NCBI GenBank assembly: GCA_003194525.1
Contig: NBIV01000006.1
Span: 558,001-622,000, forward strand
Reading direction: 5' to 3'
Origin: Gracilariopsis chorda
Lineage: Eukaryota; Rhodophyta; Florideophyceae; Gracilariales; Gracilariaceae
Length of the DNA stretch: 64,000 bases
Shown here piece by piece: positions 42,321-53,137 of the stretch. Both the position numbers and the translations under genes were made by a program. Numbering within the stretch: the first letter of the stretch is position 1; each line of letters opens with the position of its first letter. The notes beneath the pieces were generated by a model, which worked only from the letters and a program-made list of their open reading frames with translations, was not told where the DNA came from and made no database searches.

Positions 42321-45300
42321 TTACTCTGCATGTGTGACGAAGTACGTTGCGTCAGCACTCGTCGATTGATGATCTATTCTGGACTGATGTACGCTGTAAT
42401 TGTCATGATCGAGTAGGCCATCCAAATATTGTCTCGACTCATTGTCATCACCTACATATACAGCCAATTGGATAAGTGCAATGGAATGTGAATGGTTCTG
42501 ACGCACTCCATACCCTTCCCTGTACATAATTGCAAGACTTTTCATTGCCTGCACCATATTGCTCTTGGCGACTGCTCCTTGATACAACATTGCAGCAAGC
42601 CTCGGGTCTTTCGATAAACCTTCCCCGTATTGATATAACTTCCCAAGCTCGTACATTGCGCTCCCATCCTGGTCCTCGGTCACTGCTCTCCAGTACATTC
42701 GTACTGCTCGTTCTATGTTCCTTCCTCTTCCACCTAGAATTGGCAAGCCTCGCCGATACAAGTCGCCCAGGGCCTTCTTTGCGCCAGAATTATGCCCATG
42801 CGCTATGGCCATTTGATAGAATGAGGCAGCTCTCAGGTCGTCCCTATCGAACCCTTTTCCGTGTTCATACATGTACCCCAACTCGAACATAGCTTTGGCA
42901 CTTCGCCCTTCTCTGAGTGCTCTTTGGTAGAATGCATATTCGATTTCAGCTGAGCTTTTTCCTTCTTGACGTCGTTCAGTACTAGAACTGCCTGAAGGGG
43001 AAATAGCTGGCATGTAGGAAATAGGAAACTGCCCTAGTTCAAAGACAATATCATAATCCTTTGTGTGCATAAAGGTACGGCGCATTATAGCCTGCAAAGA
43101 CTCTGAAGACACTGCCATATCCACCGACAACATAATGTCCAGAAACTTAAAGTAGGACCAGAAAACCCGCGCGTCATATTCATGTGTCGACATCAACTCC
43201 TTGTACATGTCATGAATCCTATTCTTCGGGACTTGGAACTCAACAGAATCACGATCTTTAGTTAGATAAAGTTTCCCAAGATATCGTTCCAACAAAGCCA
43301 CAGCTCTGCCAATATCAGCAGCAATTAAAGAGTGCTCCGTGAGAAGTTTCAAACAAGACTTCAAAGCGTCCATACGCTCCAGCTCGACCGATGCCATTTC
43401 AAGAAGAATAACCGCTCGATGAACCTCTCGAACACCAAAGCTATCAAGAGTTCCTTGGCTTTGTTCGTGCATTAAGCGAATTGCTTTCCTTTCCAGATAC
43501 ACCAATTCGGTTTCTTCTTCATCAACATACCCTTGAGGAGAAAGAGCATCACGGACAACCGAGCATGCATACATAATGTATTCAAGAGCGGCATGTTCGT
43601 ACGAAAACGGTTTCAATTCAAATCCCGGAACCGTAGTTTTTGAGGCTTGGTGATCTAGGCGACTAGAGAAGTCTAATTGTAATTTAGCTCTGCGAGGATA
43701 CTGAAGTATGAAGCCATCCGTCTGTAATTCATACAGGCAGAACTCGAATCGGAAAGGCGGCCACCCAAGCCAAGTGTGGAATTGCTTTCCAGTGCCCATG
43801 ATTCCTGTACACCAGTTTACGACCCTCTCTTGAATGCTCGCGTCGGTCCTAAAAACCTTCAACGGCAGGAAACCATGGGCGTCCTGCCATTCTGCGGCAG
43901 CTTGCAGCCTACCGGAGAAAGCATCACGCCAGCATTCCCATCGAAAATCCCTATCTGATCCCTCTTCATATCTTCCAATCGTAGCAAGAACCGTGAACCT
44001 TTGGGACTTCTCTTTCTCAAACCAGATCCGAATGAACAGATTCTGCGGGCCGCATATAGGGCGAATGTGCATCACAGTGGAGCTAAGGTCTAGGTTTTTG
44101 GTCTGCGCGAGATCAGATTTGGTATATTCACGCAAAGGATCTCGAATAGTATCCTTTGCCTCAGTGCTCTCAATATGTACATGTAAAGCAGAAAAAGAAA
44201 GGATGCACAGCATCATTAGATATTCGGAACTAGGACCATGCCCTTCAATCCTCACCAACCGCTCCAGGAATCTTTGCAGCTTCCCGACTAATCTATTCTG
44301 AACACTTTTCTGCATGAAGTACATGCGTGAATCGGTATCAGGGACTTGACTCACAAACTCTTCACACACAAGTGAGATATCTAAGAGGGTGGTTGATCTC
44401 AGAGGATCCCGACTGGAAAATGAAATCGGTGCTTCCCATACATCATTCGACACCAACTTCTTGTTCTGAACCCACCGCGCAAGACAAGAACGCACATTTT
44501 CCATGGAATATCCCATGAAAGTGATTGTCTGTTCCATATGATTGTACAGGTGTCCCGATCTTCCGAATTGAATCCTCAGCCGTGCCATCTCAACGTCCTT
44601 TTGGACTGATAGGACACTGGAACTTGTTGGCGATGTATGTAAGCCTCGATCAAATCGCGCCGAACTAGAACTTGAAGTTGGAAGATGTTGCATGCCCTCA
44701 GGTCTGGTTTGAGGAGCACACAAACACTTCTCTGCCCATGTCCGGTCCATAGACAACAGGAAGTCATACTGCTCCCCCGAAGTGAGTGACATCCACACAT
44801 CTATGAGTTCTCCTGCTCTCAATACAAGGCGATTTGAATTGGATCTCAGGTTTAGAGAGTTATCAGTCAAAGGAAACGAGCAAAGCTGTGAAAGCGAGAT
44901 CGCATCTCGTGGTTCATGCTTGCACCCTTCATTCTTCTCATGAAGAAAGCCGAGTTGATCTTTTAAGTTCTCTAAGGCCGGATCTGTAATTTCAGTGTCT
45001 TTTCGAATAGACGTGTCCGTCGCTCGCACTGCATCTTGCTTGTGATGGGTCTCTGCCTGAAAACCTACATGTAGCAAAATAACCAGCCATTCTAACTTGG
45101 ACGAGTCAAGTTTTGCAGCGGTTTGACCGAAGTTGACCGGCAGAGACTCTATGATTCTGTTCAGTTTGAATTCATGCGGTTTGTAGCCGTTCTCAAGCCA
45201 GTGCTTGTGCTTCTTCAAGGCGTGGATATGCGGAACAGAAAAGGGCAAACCCTGACCACTCTTTGTCGCACACAGGAACAAATCATTCCTTGTCGCCCGT

Positions 45301-46265
45301 CCATCACGCATGTCCGAGTGAAGAGGCCAGTTATGCCAGAGAAACGGACTGGTGGATTCCACTATCTTCTTGCTCTTTTCAGTCGGGACTCGCTTCATTT
45401 GAGCAGCTTTGTTTTGCATCACATTCATGTGCAGTCCTGCACTAGCGAGGAGTTCTCCAGCAAAGTAGTCCCTTCTTTTCCTAAAGTGGCGGCGTACGGC
45501 AGATGTTCCGGTTGGAACTTGGAATTCAGGCTGAGGAGTGGCACTGAACTCTTCAAGCCACTCACCGAGCCCCTGGGCTGCGAAAGCCGACCCCCATCGG
45601 AGCCAGATCTCAACTGGATTTCGCGGTACATGGCGCAGTTTTGGGGGCTTGATTCCTTTAGATCGATATCGAAGTTGATCAAGAACAAGTCGCACGCAAA
45701 GGACTACAAAGCGGGCTACGATAAGCATTCTTTGCAGAAAGAAACTTCTGGAGTGCTTGTTCACTCTGAGCGATAAAGAACCGTACTTGATGTACGTACG
45801 CGCCTCTCCGTGAATGATTTGGTTGTCGACCAGTGTTTCACTGACAAGCATTTTGTTGGCGAGATCGTAGGGGTGGTCCAAGACGTGACCGTCGGACGGT
45901 TTGTAGTACACGCCCATGTGTCGGAGGTTGCAAATGCTGCTTCGTGCCCATCTGTGAAGTTCATAGAGCTGAGCGAGACCCCATACGGTGCGGGCGAGAT
46001 GCAAAAGAGAAAACAAAAGGGCGACGGAGGAAGCAAAGACCTCCTTGTAATCGCGGGCGCTGGCTTGAATGAAAATGTAGAAAAGAATGAAGGAAATGGG
46101 GAAGAGGACGACGAGGAGATGGATGATCCCCTCTCTCCAGGTGGCGGAAATGGATTTCCATTCCGGACCGATGAAATCAGAGGCGTCAAGCACAGCCCAC
46201 GGAAGAAAGGCTAGGAGATAGGCGGATAAGATGAAGAAGATGTTATCAGCCAAGTCGTCAAACAT
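42321..46265 (-). CDS. Membrane-anchored Sel1-repeat protein, whole copy (locus C), 1314 residues
   Basis: I start at 46265 (MFDDLADNIFFILSAYLLAF) because the paralogue at 29.5-30.9 kb begins at the matching place; the frame runs 106 codons further upstream without membrane or paralogue support. Residues about 8-27, 46-68 and 77-97 are hydrophobic, with another near 175-190, so the N-terminus is a membrane domain. A large middle part (about 200-1100) has no domain that I recognise. The C-terminus has about five Sel1 units (near 1110-1290), with words such as SAKAMFELGYMYEHGKGF, GSAMYELGKLYQYGEGL and QAMKSLAIMYREGYG. Sel1 units form alpha-alpha solenoids that bind other proteins, as in Sel1/Hrd3 and chitin synthase activators. 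One exon. It is the only unbroken member of the three loci here. Confidence 0.8.
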   Translation of the reverse strand: MFDDLADNIFFILSAYLLAFLPWAVLDASDFIGPEWKSISATWREGIIHLLVVLFPISFILFYIFIQASARDYKEVFASSVALLFSLLHLARTVWGLAQLYELHRWARSSICNLRHMGVYYKPSDGHVLDHPYDLANKMLVSETLVDNQIIHGEARTYIKYGSLSLRVNKHSRSFFLQRMLIVARFVVLCVRLVLDQLRYRSKGIKPPKLRHVPRNPVEIWLRWGSAFAAQGLGEWLEEFSATPQPEFQVPTGTSAVRRHFRKRRDYFAGELLASAGLHMNVMQNKAAQMKRVPTEKSKKIVESTSPFLWHNWPLHSDMRDGRATRNDLFLCATKSGQGLPFSVPHIHALKKHKHWLENGYKPHEFKLNRIIESLPVNFGQTAAKLDSSKLEWLVILLHVGFQAETHHKQDAVRATDTSIRKDTEITDPALENLKDQLGFLHEKNEGCKHEPRDAISLSQLCSFPLTDNSLNLRSNSNRLVLRAGELIDVWMSLTSGEQYDFLLSMDRTWAEKCLCAPQTRPEGMQHLPTSSSSSARFDRGLHTSPTSSSVLSVQKDVEMARLRIQFGRSGHLYNHMEQTITFMGYSMENVRSCLARWVQNKKLVSNDVWEAPISFSSRDPLRSTTLLDISLVCEEFVSQVPDTDSRMYFMQKSVQNRLVGKLQRFLERLVRIEGHGPSSEYLMMLCILSFSALHVHIESTEAKDTIRDPLREYTKSDLAQTKNLDLSSTVMHIRPICGPQNLFIRIWFEKEKSQRFTVLATIGRYEEGSDRDFRWECWRDAFSGRLQAAAEWQDAHGFLPLKVFRTDASIQERVVNWCTGIMGTGKQFHTWLGWPPFRFEFCLYELQTDGFILQYPRRAKLQLDFSSRLDHQASKTTVPGFELKPFSYEHAALEYIMYACSVVRDALSPQGYVDEEETELVYLERKAIRLMHEQSQGTLDSFGVREVHRAVILLEMASVELERMDALKSCLKLLTEHSLIAADIGRAVALLERYLGKLYLTKDRDSVEFQVPKNRIHDMYKELMSTHEYDARVFWSYFKFLDIMLSVDMAVSSESLQAIMRRTFMHTKDYDIVFELGQFPISYMPAISPSGSSSTERRQEGKSSAEIEYAFYQRALREGRSAKAMFELGYMYEHGKGFDRDDLRAASFYQMAIAHGHNSGAKKALGDLYRRGLPILGGRGRNIERAVRMYWRAVTEDQDGSAMYELGKLYQYGEGLSKDPRLAAMLYQGAVAKSNMVQAMKSLAIMYREGYGVRQNHSHSIALIQLAVYVGDDNESRQYLDGLLDHDNYSVHQSRIDHQSTSADATYFVTHAE

Positions 46266-48115
46266 GATGGTGAGAGGGGCACGCGGAGTGTTCACATGTA
46301 GAAGAATCGGCTGAGGCTGGTGGGCATTTATTAGCGTTGTGTATGCACATAACTGGTGTGAGAACGGAAGGTTGCGGCACTTGAGGAGAGTTTTAAAATG
46401 GGTGTGGCTAACGCTTCTGAAGGTGACCCATTGTCTATAATGGTAGTGGGTTTGAATGGGCTTGAACGGGGTAGAACTGATAGTCGGACAGTACGATGGG
46501 GCCACACTTGTGTGGTGCGCGGAGCAGAACTGGGAAGGGGCAAGCAGGTTTGTGGGTGACGGTAGTGAAGGTGCGATTCGCAAGTGATGGATGGACCAAC
46601 GCGTAGTGCGACAGAGAGGTTTGGTGGACCTTTGACGCGTTCGGAATTAGCGTTGGTTGTGTAGATAGCACAGCACATTGACAAACAGCACGCAACGCTG
46701 GCGGTAAGGGTGAGTGGTAGTCACATTGGGTATGACGGGGAGAAGAAGGCCCGATTTGCATGCAGTTTTAACAAAACGACAAGACGCGTGCGGTCTACGG
46801 GCGCGTATACATGTGTACGAGCTGAATGACAAGCGTGGGCGGGGGGACAGTGCGGGGCGAGCCGGGAAAAGGTGCTTTGATGAAACCAAGGTGGGGGCAC
46901 CAAGATCAGAACGGGTTGATACTACCAAGGGTAGTATCATTTGCACAGGGGTAAGACGGGCGAAACGCGCTTTGACGAGCGTATCTACGCTGTGACGCGG
47001 CTCTTTTCGATACAATGTACGAGGGTAAAGGGTTAGCGGTAAAGGGGTAAGGTTAGCGTACTGCTTACCTCTGCAAACAGCGCGTTGTGCGGTGTTTGCG
47101 GTTGGGCGCCAAAGCTAAAATCATGATATGCCAGGATATCTCGGGCTATCCTTATCCTATCTATGATGTGGCGGTTGGCGCCATGGTACAGTAGCTCCCA
47201 CGCTGCGCCCGCTTCCACAGCGCATGTTAGCCGATCGAGGCGCCCGTTTCCACAGCTCGCGCTCGCCAATCGAAGCCCCGCCGCCAGCAGCACGGCGAAT
47301 CGCAAGCGCAGTCCGGGCGCACCCTTTTAGCGCTTGCGAACAGTCCGAACCGCAACCAAACTTCCTGTGGGTAACTTACCTTTGGTACCAACGGTACCCA
47401 AGGGTAAAGAAAGGGTTGGGAGTGCTCCAACGGCAAGCACGGCAGCCCCGTTACAGTACAGCGTCCGCAGAGCATCGCAACCATGGCGCCAAATTGTGCA
47501 ACAGCTCTCACGTGTCCAATTTGAATACGAATGGCGCGCTGCTCGGCCACGACGCGTGGACCGCGTTGCAAATGGCACGCGCCATGTGCCAAACCGCAGT
47601 GCCCCGCCTTCATCCGACGCCCCTGCCCGCCGGGCCACTCGGACCACTGCTTCACACGATTTGACCGAAACGCTCCTGCTCCCACCGCGCTCTTTGCCGC
47701 ACGCTGTTAGCGCGCTGCTGACGCGTTCCGAGCTGCCTGCGCATACTGCACCGCGTGCTTTTCCGCGCCGCCTTTTTAAACGCCGTACCCCCCTCTCCCC
47801 AACTACCTCCTTCCCCGCCCGTTCTATACAAAGCCAGGCCATGAAGAGGCCACGTTCTCCTATTTGTCCATCCTTACCACTCCTTCTTTCCATCAACACC
47901 TTCTCCATTCCCCCTTGAGCCGCTTGTCCCCTCCCGCCCCGCTAGGCCACCCTATCGGCCCTTCACAAAACTGCGCATTGTCTCTAGTGCTTGACACCCG
48001 TCCCAGCCGGCCTCCCCCGACCCCTACTGCCCCCCCCCCCCCCAACAAACCAACCCCCTCTTATCCAGCCTCTTTGTTTTCAATCTTCAAACAAAACCCC
48101 TCCACCCACAAGATC
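46266..48115. promoter_or_regulatory. Divergent promoter region between the Sel1 gene and the acidic protein gene
   Basis: About 1.85 kb. Two short inverted repeats share the word ACCAAGGGTA or a near match: GATACTACC...GGTAGTATC at 46917-46937 and TACCTTTGGTACC...GGTACCCAAGGGTA around 47367-47405. A TATA-like TTTTTAAACG lies near 47773. A run of about 15 C is at 48029-48044, in the leader of the acidic protein gene. Frames at 47224-47918 are GC-driven and not believed. Confidence 0.45.
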
Positions 48116-49687
48116 ATGGATCTTAACAATACACAACCGCCTCATCAATCTAACCCCCCCTCCAAGACGCACCCACAACCCCTCATGGGTCGCACCTCAT
48201 ATCGCTGGTCCAATTTCACAGACAAGCCTGACGGATCAAATCTGTCCGTAGCCGACATAACCGGCAGTCGTTCCACCGTAGCCTCCTTCCGTCCAGATGC
48301 CCCCGGCTACTACAGCCTCAGCCTTGCCGTCAAAGGTCACGGCGTCACCTACACTGATCGCATCAACATCTACGTCCACGACCTGGACAACCCTGCACAC
48401 GACGCCTTCGCAAACGCCCTCTCATCCTCCCCCGCACAGGACTATTACGTCATTGGTTGTCGCTTCGCCAAACCGCCCAACAAACCTACTGAATCCACGA
48501 ATACATCCGCGCAAAGAACAACCGACATGGCAGACTTGTCAACAACCAACGCAGCTGCTCCTACACGTGGCGCTTCTCAACCTGCTACCACCACCTCCTC
48601 CGCAAAAGCGCCAACCACCCGTCGGTTAGATGCCTCTTCGTGGAAGCGCTTCAAGCTCAAGCCGAACTCCGCGGGCGTTTCAAAGTCCAATCGAAAGTCA
48701 TCAGCTGCAGCCGCTCGTAAACGCGCATCAGCACTCAACTCCTCCACCAGACCCTCCGGCTATGACGACGACAATGATGGTCGGGAAGATGCTGTCTACG
48801 ATGACGATAACGATGACGACGCTATAATTGGAGGAGGGGGCGGTTATGAAGATGACGATGACGAGGAACTGGAGGGAATGGATAGTGCCGATGACGACGA
48901 AAACCTGGGCGATGCGGGTGGAGATGACGCCGATGACGGAGCTCAAGATGATGACGACGATCAGGGCGACGACGAAGATGAAGCCGGTGACGACGGTGGT
49001 GACGACGGTGAAGGCGGCGATGAAGATGGGAACCAGGCTGAGGAAGATGAGGGTAGCGACGATGAAGAGAACCAGGAGGAAATAGAGATTGATGAGGAGG
49101 AAGATATCACCTCTGATGTCGATGTTGACGGCGCTGAAGACTCTGATGCGGGCCATCTGCCTGAGGGAGGCCATGAGCCTGAGGAAGAGGAAGAGGAAGA
49201 GGAAGAGGAAGAGGAAGGAGAACCTATGCAGCAGGGTATGCAAGAAGATGACGAAGATGATGATGCCCCAATGTATGATGAAGGCGAAGAGGTACAGCAA
49301 GAAGAGGAAGAGGAGGAAGAAGAGGAAGAGGAGGAAGAGGAGGAGGAGGAGGAAGAAGAAGAAGAAGATGATGATGAAGGTGGAGAACAAGATGAAGATG
49401 ATGAGGAGGGCGGCGGGGGAGAAGATGACGGCGATGAAGAACTGGAACCAGAAGATCAGCCACAGGAGCCAAAGCAACTAATTACGCAGGATGACGAGGA
49501 AGAAGAGGAAAATGAAGAAGATGATGGGGAGGATGACGAAATGATGGAAGAGCAGGAAATTCAAGACACCTATCACGCGAGTAATATCATTCCGGATGAG
49601 GATCAGGATGATGATGACCAACCAGGTGAACCTGCGCACGATATGGGAATCGAAGACGAAGACAATGATAATGACGCTGATGAATGA
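48116..49687 (+). CDS. PKD-like domain protein with a very long acidic tail, 523 residues
   Basis: The ATG at 48116 is the first in frame (upstream only non-ATG codons keep the frame). Residues about 25-95 look like an immunoglobulin-like PKD fold: STVASFRPDAPGYYSLSLAV, then RINIYVHD, the classic F-x-P-D-x-P-G-x-Y-x-L-x-L-x-V strand pattern. Then comes a Thr/Ser/Ala-rich linker, a basic patch with SSWKRFKLKP and SAAAARKRA (about 180-215), and from about residue 215 to the end almost pure Asp/Glu with Gly. There is no signal peptide. A basic patch plus a long acidic tail suggests a nuclear, nucleolar or histone-binding protein; a PKD-like domain in such a protein is unusual. The family is unknown to me. 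Confidence 0.7.
   Translation: MDLNNTQPPHQSNPPSKTHPQPLMGRTSYRWSNFTDKPDGSNLSVADITGSRSTVASFRPDAPGYYSLSLAVKGHGVTYTDRINIYVHDLDNPAHDAFANALSSSPAQDYYVIGCRFAKPPNKPTESTNTSAQRTTDMADLSTTNAAAPTRGASQPATTTSSAKAPTTRRLDASSWKRFKLKPNSAGVSKSNRKSSAAAARKRASALNSSTRPSGYDDDNDGREDAVYDDDNDDDAIIGGGGGYEDDDDEELEGMDSADDDENLGDAGGDDADDGAQDDDDDQGDDEDEAGDDGGDDGEGGDEDGNQAEEDEGSDDEENQEEIEIDEEEDITSDVDVDGAEDSDAGHLPEGGHEPEEEEEEEEEEEEGEPMQQGMQEDDEDDDAPMYDEGEEVQQEEEEEEEEEEEEEEEEEEEEEEDDDEGGEQDEDDEEGGGGEDDGDEELEPEDQPQEPKQLITQDDEEEEENEEDDGEDDEMMEEQEIQDTYHASNIIPDEDQDDDDQPGEPAHDMGIEDEDNDNDADE
49180..49400 (+). repeat. GAGGAA-type purine tract inside the acidic tail
   Basis: Nearly pure purine triplets (GAG, GAA, GAT) coding for Glu and Asp, including about 20 consecutive GAG/GAA codons near 49296-49370. 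Such a tract can vary in length by slippage without breaking the frame. Confidence 0.85.
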
Positions 49688-51372
49688 CAAAGCCGTGTAT
49701 ACAGCAGGTGAGAAAGACGGCCCTGAACTTTTCCCCTCTACTAAATGAGCCTCTTTGAGGCCGGTGCCGCAGAAGCTGTGCATCCTTCATCGGAATACGC
49801 AAGCAAGACGAGATGAAGTCACTGGTGAGTACCGCATTGTTGTGATCAAAGGCCATGTTTGTTCACGTGGAATCGAGTGCTGCGGCACTTGCTCAATCGC
49901 ATCTTATGTATTTGCCATTCACCGGTATGTGAAGTCGTTTCATTTCAACCTACAAAGAACAAGACCCCAGAACGTTTTCGTGCCGAACACATTTGTTATT
50001 TGGCTTCAAGACAAGCAAAATCTTTGAGGAAGCCTTCTGTGCAAGGGTTGCAATTTTCAGTTGGTTTTGGTCTTTGTTTACTGTTAGTAGTTACTGCTGT
50101 TGGAGAAATCGTAAAGAAGTCTCCTACAACAGCGGTAGAACAGTGAACAGGAAGTTAAGTTGAGTTCTCTCTACCAACATAGCTTCGTAGTGGACTTTGA
50201 ACTTCAATGAAATATTTTGCTTCGTCACATGTGCTGAGTTATAATTACTTGGATTTTCTGCGCTTCGAAGGCGAATGATGTCCTTGAGATCAATTGAGAT
50301 TAGACATGGAAGCGCAGAGTTTCCTGGATTTTGGGATCAAAGGCAACACCTTCACGAGGAAAGTGTGTGAGGAACGGACAGCTGCGGTAGGTTAACATGT
50401 CAAGAGATTGCCAAGTTAAGGTGTTCACGATCAATGAGTGGAAAGCGGTTGAAATGATATAGAGATTACGTTCAACAGGGCTAGGACATCTTCGCCAGTT
50501 GTATATCGGTCTATAAACTACGATTGGAACCTCCGACCTCCAGAGAAACTGAGATTGTCAGCACTGTTCCGGAGTAAAGAAAACGAAAGGCATGCCCCGT
50601 TGCATTTTGTCCCAAGATTTGTATATACGAATGCATTCGGGCTTCTGGTTTGGCGGTGGATCCGTCATAGAGTGGTCCAGTTCAGCCTTCCACTGGTTTC
50701 ACCTGTCATTCTGCTTGACTGGAGGGTTATAAGGCTACCCAAGTATGCTTATTGTTTGTTACCTACGCCTTCTTTTTCCGTTCCTTCTTTTAGAAGAACA
50801 TCATGATGATGCTCGTTGTTTCATACCTTGTAGGATACAAACACTCAGAACAGATGGGAGCCCTTGCTATCAGGCTTGTGCCTTGCGAAAGGGTGGTCTT
50901 TTATGGAGCAATCTTGGGCCGTCGAACAACTACAATTCTGATTTCACTTCTACATTTTGCGCCGGCCTGCTGAACTCGCTCCTAAGAGCGCAGAGCACGA
51001 TAGATACTGTAGGAAGGATACACGGATACCTTAGGCACATCGGCCTTGATACGTACGTATCCTACACCATTCGTAGCTACAAAACAGTTCTAAAAACTGT
51101 GCATCGTGTGCCACTTCGTCATTACATCTCTTGTATCTATTCGCCTCGCGTGCACTTGTCCTCCACCTCATTCGCAAAGCCAAGCCTTGAGTCCACTCGT
51201 GAAATTCCGATTCATCAAATGCGTTCCATCTCCAAGCGCTGATTGTGACTGCTCTTTGTCTTGCTTCGAGGGCGTCTTTGTCAAGAAGACAGTTCTTCAC
51301 CTAGCCTATCAAGCCCATTCGCCTTCACTCTGTCCGGCCATCGCTTCGCGTTAGAAGCTTAGACCCATCACG
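49688..51372. other. Intergenic stretch upstream of the WDR26 gene
   Basis: About 1.7 kb between two rightward genes. Frames such as 49755-50146 and 50745-51242 are not protein-like. The last part is CT-rich, as expected of a promoter and leader. Nothing else seen. Confidence 0.45.
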
Positions 51373-53137
51373 ATGAACGGAGCCAACGTATCCGGTAATG
51401 GAGTTCATCCGGAATTGGACCACCTCATTCCAGACTCAATCTCCTCTGATGCTATTATGGAATCCAACTTCACGGAACGGGGGCTTGACCGTCACGAACT
51501 TGTACGGATTATTGTTCAAGCTGCAGATTCGCTAGGTTACCATTCTTCTGCGCGTGCGCTGGAGAGGGAGGCTGGTGTGGAAGCAATGAGCCAACAAATG
51601 AGAACCTTGCGGGATTGCGTGCTTATGGGCAAGTGGGATCAACTGGAACAAGTTCTTGACAGTGTGACCGTATTCAAATCAGAAGATGATGCTCGCGCAG
51701 CGCGTTTCGTTCTGTACGAGCAAAAATTTCTCGAGCTGCTTGAAGCTGGTCACACAGCTGACGCGCTGAAGTGTTTGCGGAACGATTTGTCCAGATTGAG
51801 CCCTGATCCAAAGCTCCTCCACAAACTACCTTTGCTCTGTATGTGCACTACCGCGGATGAGGTTCGGGAACGAGCTGAATGGCCTGGTGCTGGTGCCGAA
51901 TCAAGAACTGCTGTCCTCGAGAAGTTACAGCGCTATATCCCTGCAAGTGACCTTTTGCAAGAGAACAGATTGGAAAATCTGCTATGCCAAGCAATCGAGC
52001 AGCAAAAACGTGACACAATGTTCCCCTATACACGGCAAAACCGCGTTAGTTTACTTGAGGATATGGTACATTGCGAAGATCGTGTGCCGAGGAAAATTCT
52101 ACATCGCCTTGAAGGCCATACTGACGAGGTATGGTTTGTTCAGTTTTCTCACAAGGGCGAATATCTTGCGTCGTCATCAAAAGATGCCGTGGTAATCGTG
52201 TGGCGCAGTCAAGCACTCTTGAAGGGTGAGTGTGGCTCTGCTAACACGATACTACACAAATTGCGGGGACATTCGCAGATGGTTTGCTTTCTTAGCTGGT
52301 CTCCTGATGATGAGTTCCTACTAAGCACTGGGGACGACAAGACAGTGCGCCTATGGAGCATGAAGTCAGGAAACTGCTGCCGCGTCTTCGAGAAGCATAC
52401 TGGACCGATTACTGCGTGCGCATGGATGCCAGATGGAAAGACGTTCTTCTCAGGAGCCCATGATCAAAAACTGTTTGAGTGGAATGCTACTACTGGTGAG
52501 ACTGTGGCATCATATGATGTTCCCGACCGCGTGAATGATCTGGCAGTTTCAACCAACGGAAATCTTCTTCTTGCAGCATGTTCGGATAACTCCATCCTTG
52601 TGTTTAGCACAACCACAAAACAAAGATTATCTCTCATGACAGAGGCTCACAGCATCACTTCGCTTTTCTTATCGGCAGACAATCAATCTCTTCTCGCGAA
52701 CATCAACTCCTACGAAGATCCAGAAGACGACGAACCTGAGATTCATATATGGAACGTATCGAAACAAAGGATTGTACAAAAATTGAAGGGCTTCAAACAA
52801 ACGCGATTCGTAATTCGTGCGTGCTTCGGCGGACACAGCCAGATGCTAGTTCTATGTGGCTCCGAAGATGACCTTGTATACATCTGGGAAAGAAGAAGTG
52901 GGAATCTGATAGCAAAGCTAAAAGGACATACTGGGACTGTGAATACGATTGCTTGCAACGAGAGCAATCAGAATTTGTTTGCCTCCGGTTCCGATGACAA
53001 GACGGTGATCGTAAGTTATTTGTAGCTCTTGTCCGAAAGCGTTTAAGTAGCCAGATGAAGCGAATGACTGACTATGTTTCTCATTTGACAATGGATTCAA
53101 TTAGATTTGGGGACCCGCAGATGGATCAAAGGAATGA
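51373..53137 (+). CDS. WDR26: WDR26/Gid7-like LisH-CTLH-WD40 protein, two exons
   Basis: A likely subunit of the GID/CTLH ubiquitin ligase. Exon 1 is 51373-53010; without splicing it ends in a spurious SYL, but the donor GTAAGT at 53011 and acceptor ATTAG at 53100-53104 join to exon 2 (53105-53137), which finishes the last WD40 blade as DDKTVI-IWGPADGSKE. Total 556 residues. Order: LisH (RHELVRIIVQAADSLGYHSS, about 35-60), CTLH (MRTLRDCVLMGKWDQLEQVL onward, about 75-135), then seven WD40 units beginning with LEGHTDEVWFVQFSHKGEYL near residue 245. This is the architecture of WDR26 and yeast Gid7. The intron is 94 bp. Confidence 0.92.

Noticed and set aside
21033-46265. LTR, LINE, DNA transposon or virus-derived element in the island
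   Set aside because: I looked for reverse transcriptase, integrase, transposase and capsid-like frames and for paired long terminal repeats and found none. The repeats are explained by Sel1 units and gene duplication.
47327-47918. Overlapping frames of over 190 codons on both strands in the spacer before the acidic protein gene
   Set aside because: The region is GC-rich, where stops are rare in all frames; no domain, no good start context, and both strands are equally open.
48728-49477. A 249-codon antisense frame opposite the acidic protein, with long Leu/Phe/Ile stretches
   Set aside because: It is the complement of GAG/GAA/GAT codons, so hydrophobic-looking text is automatic. The sense strand has the start, the PKD-like domain and the consistent acidic tail.
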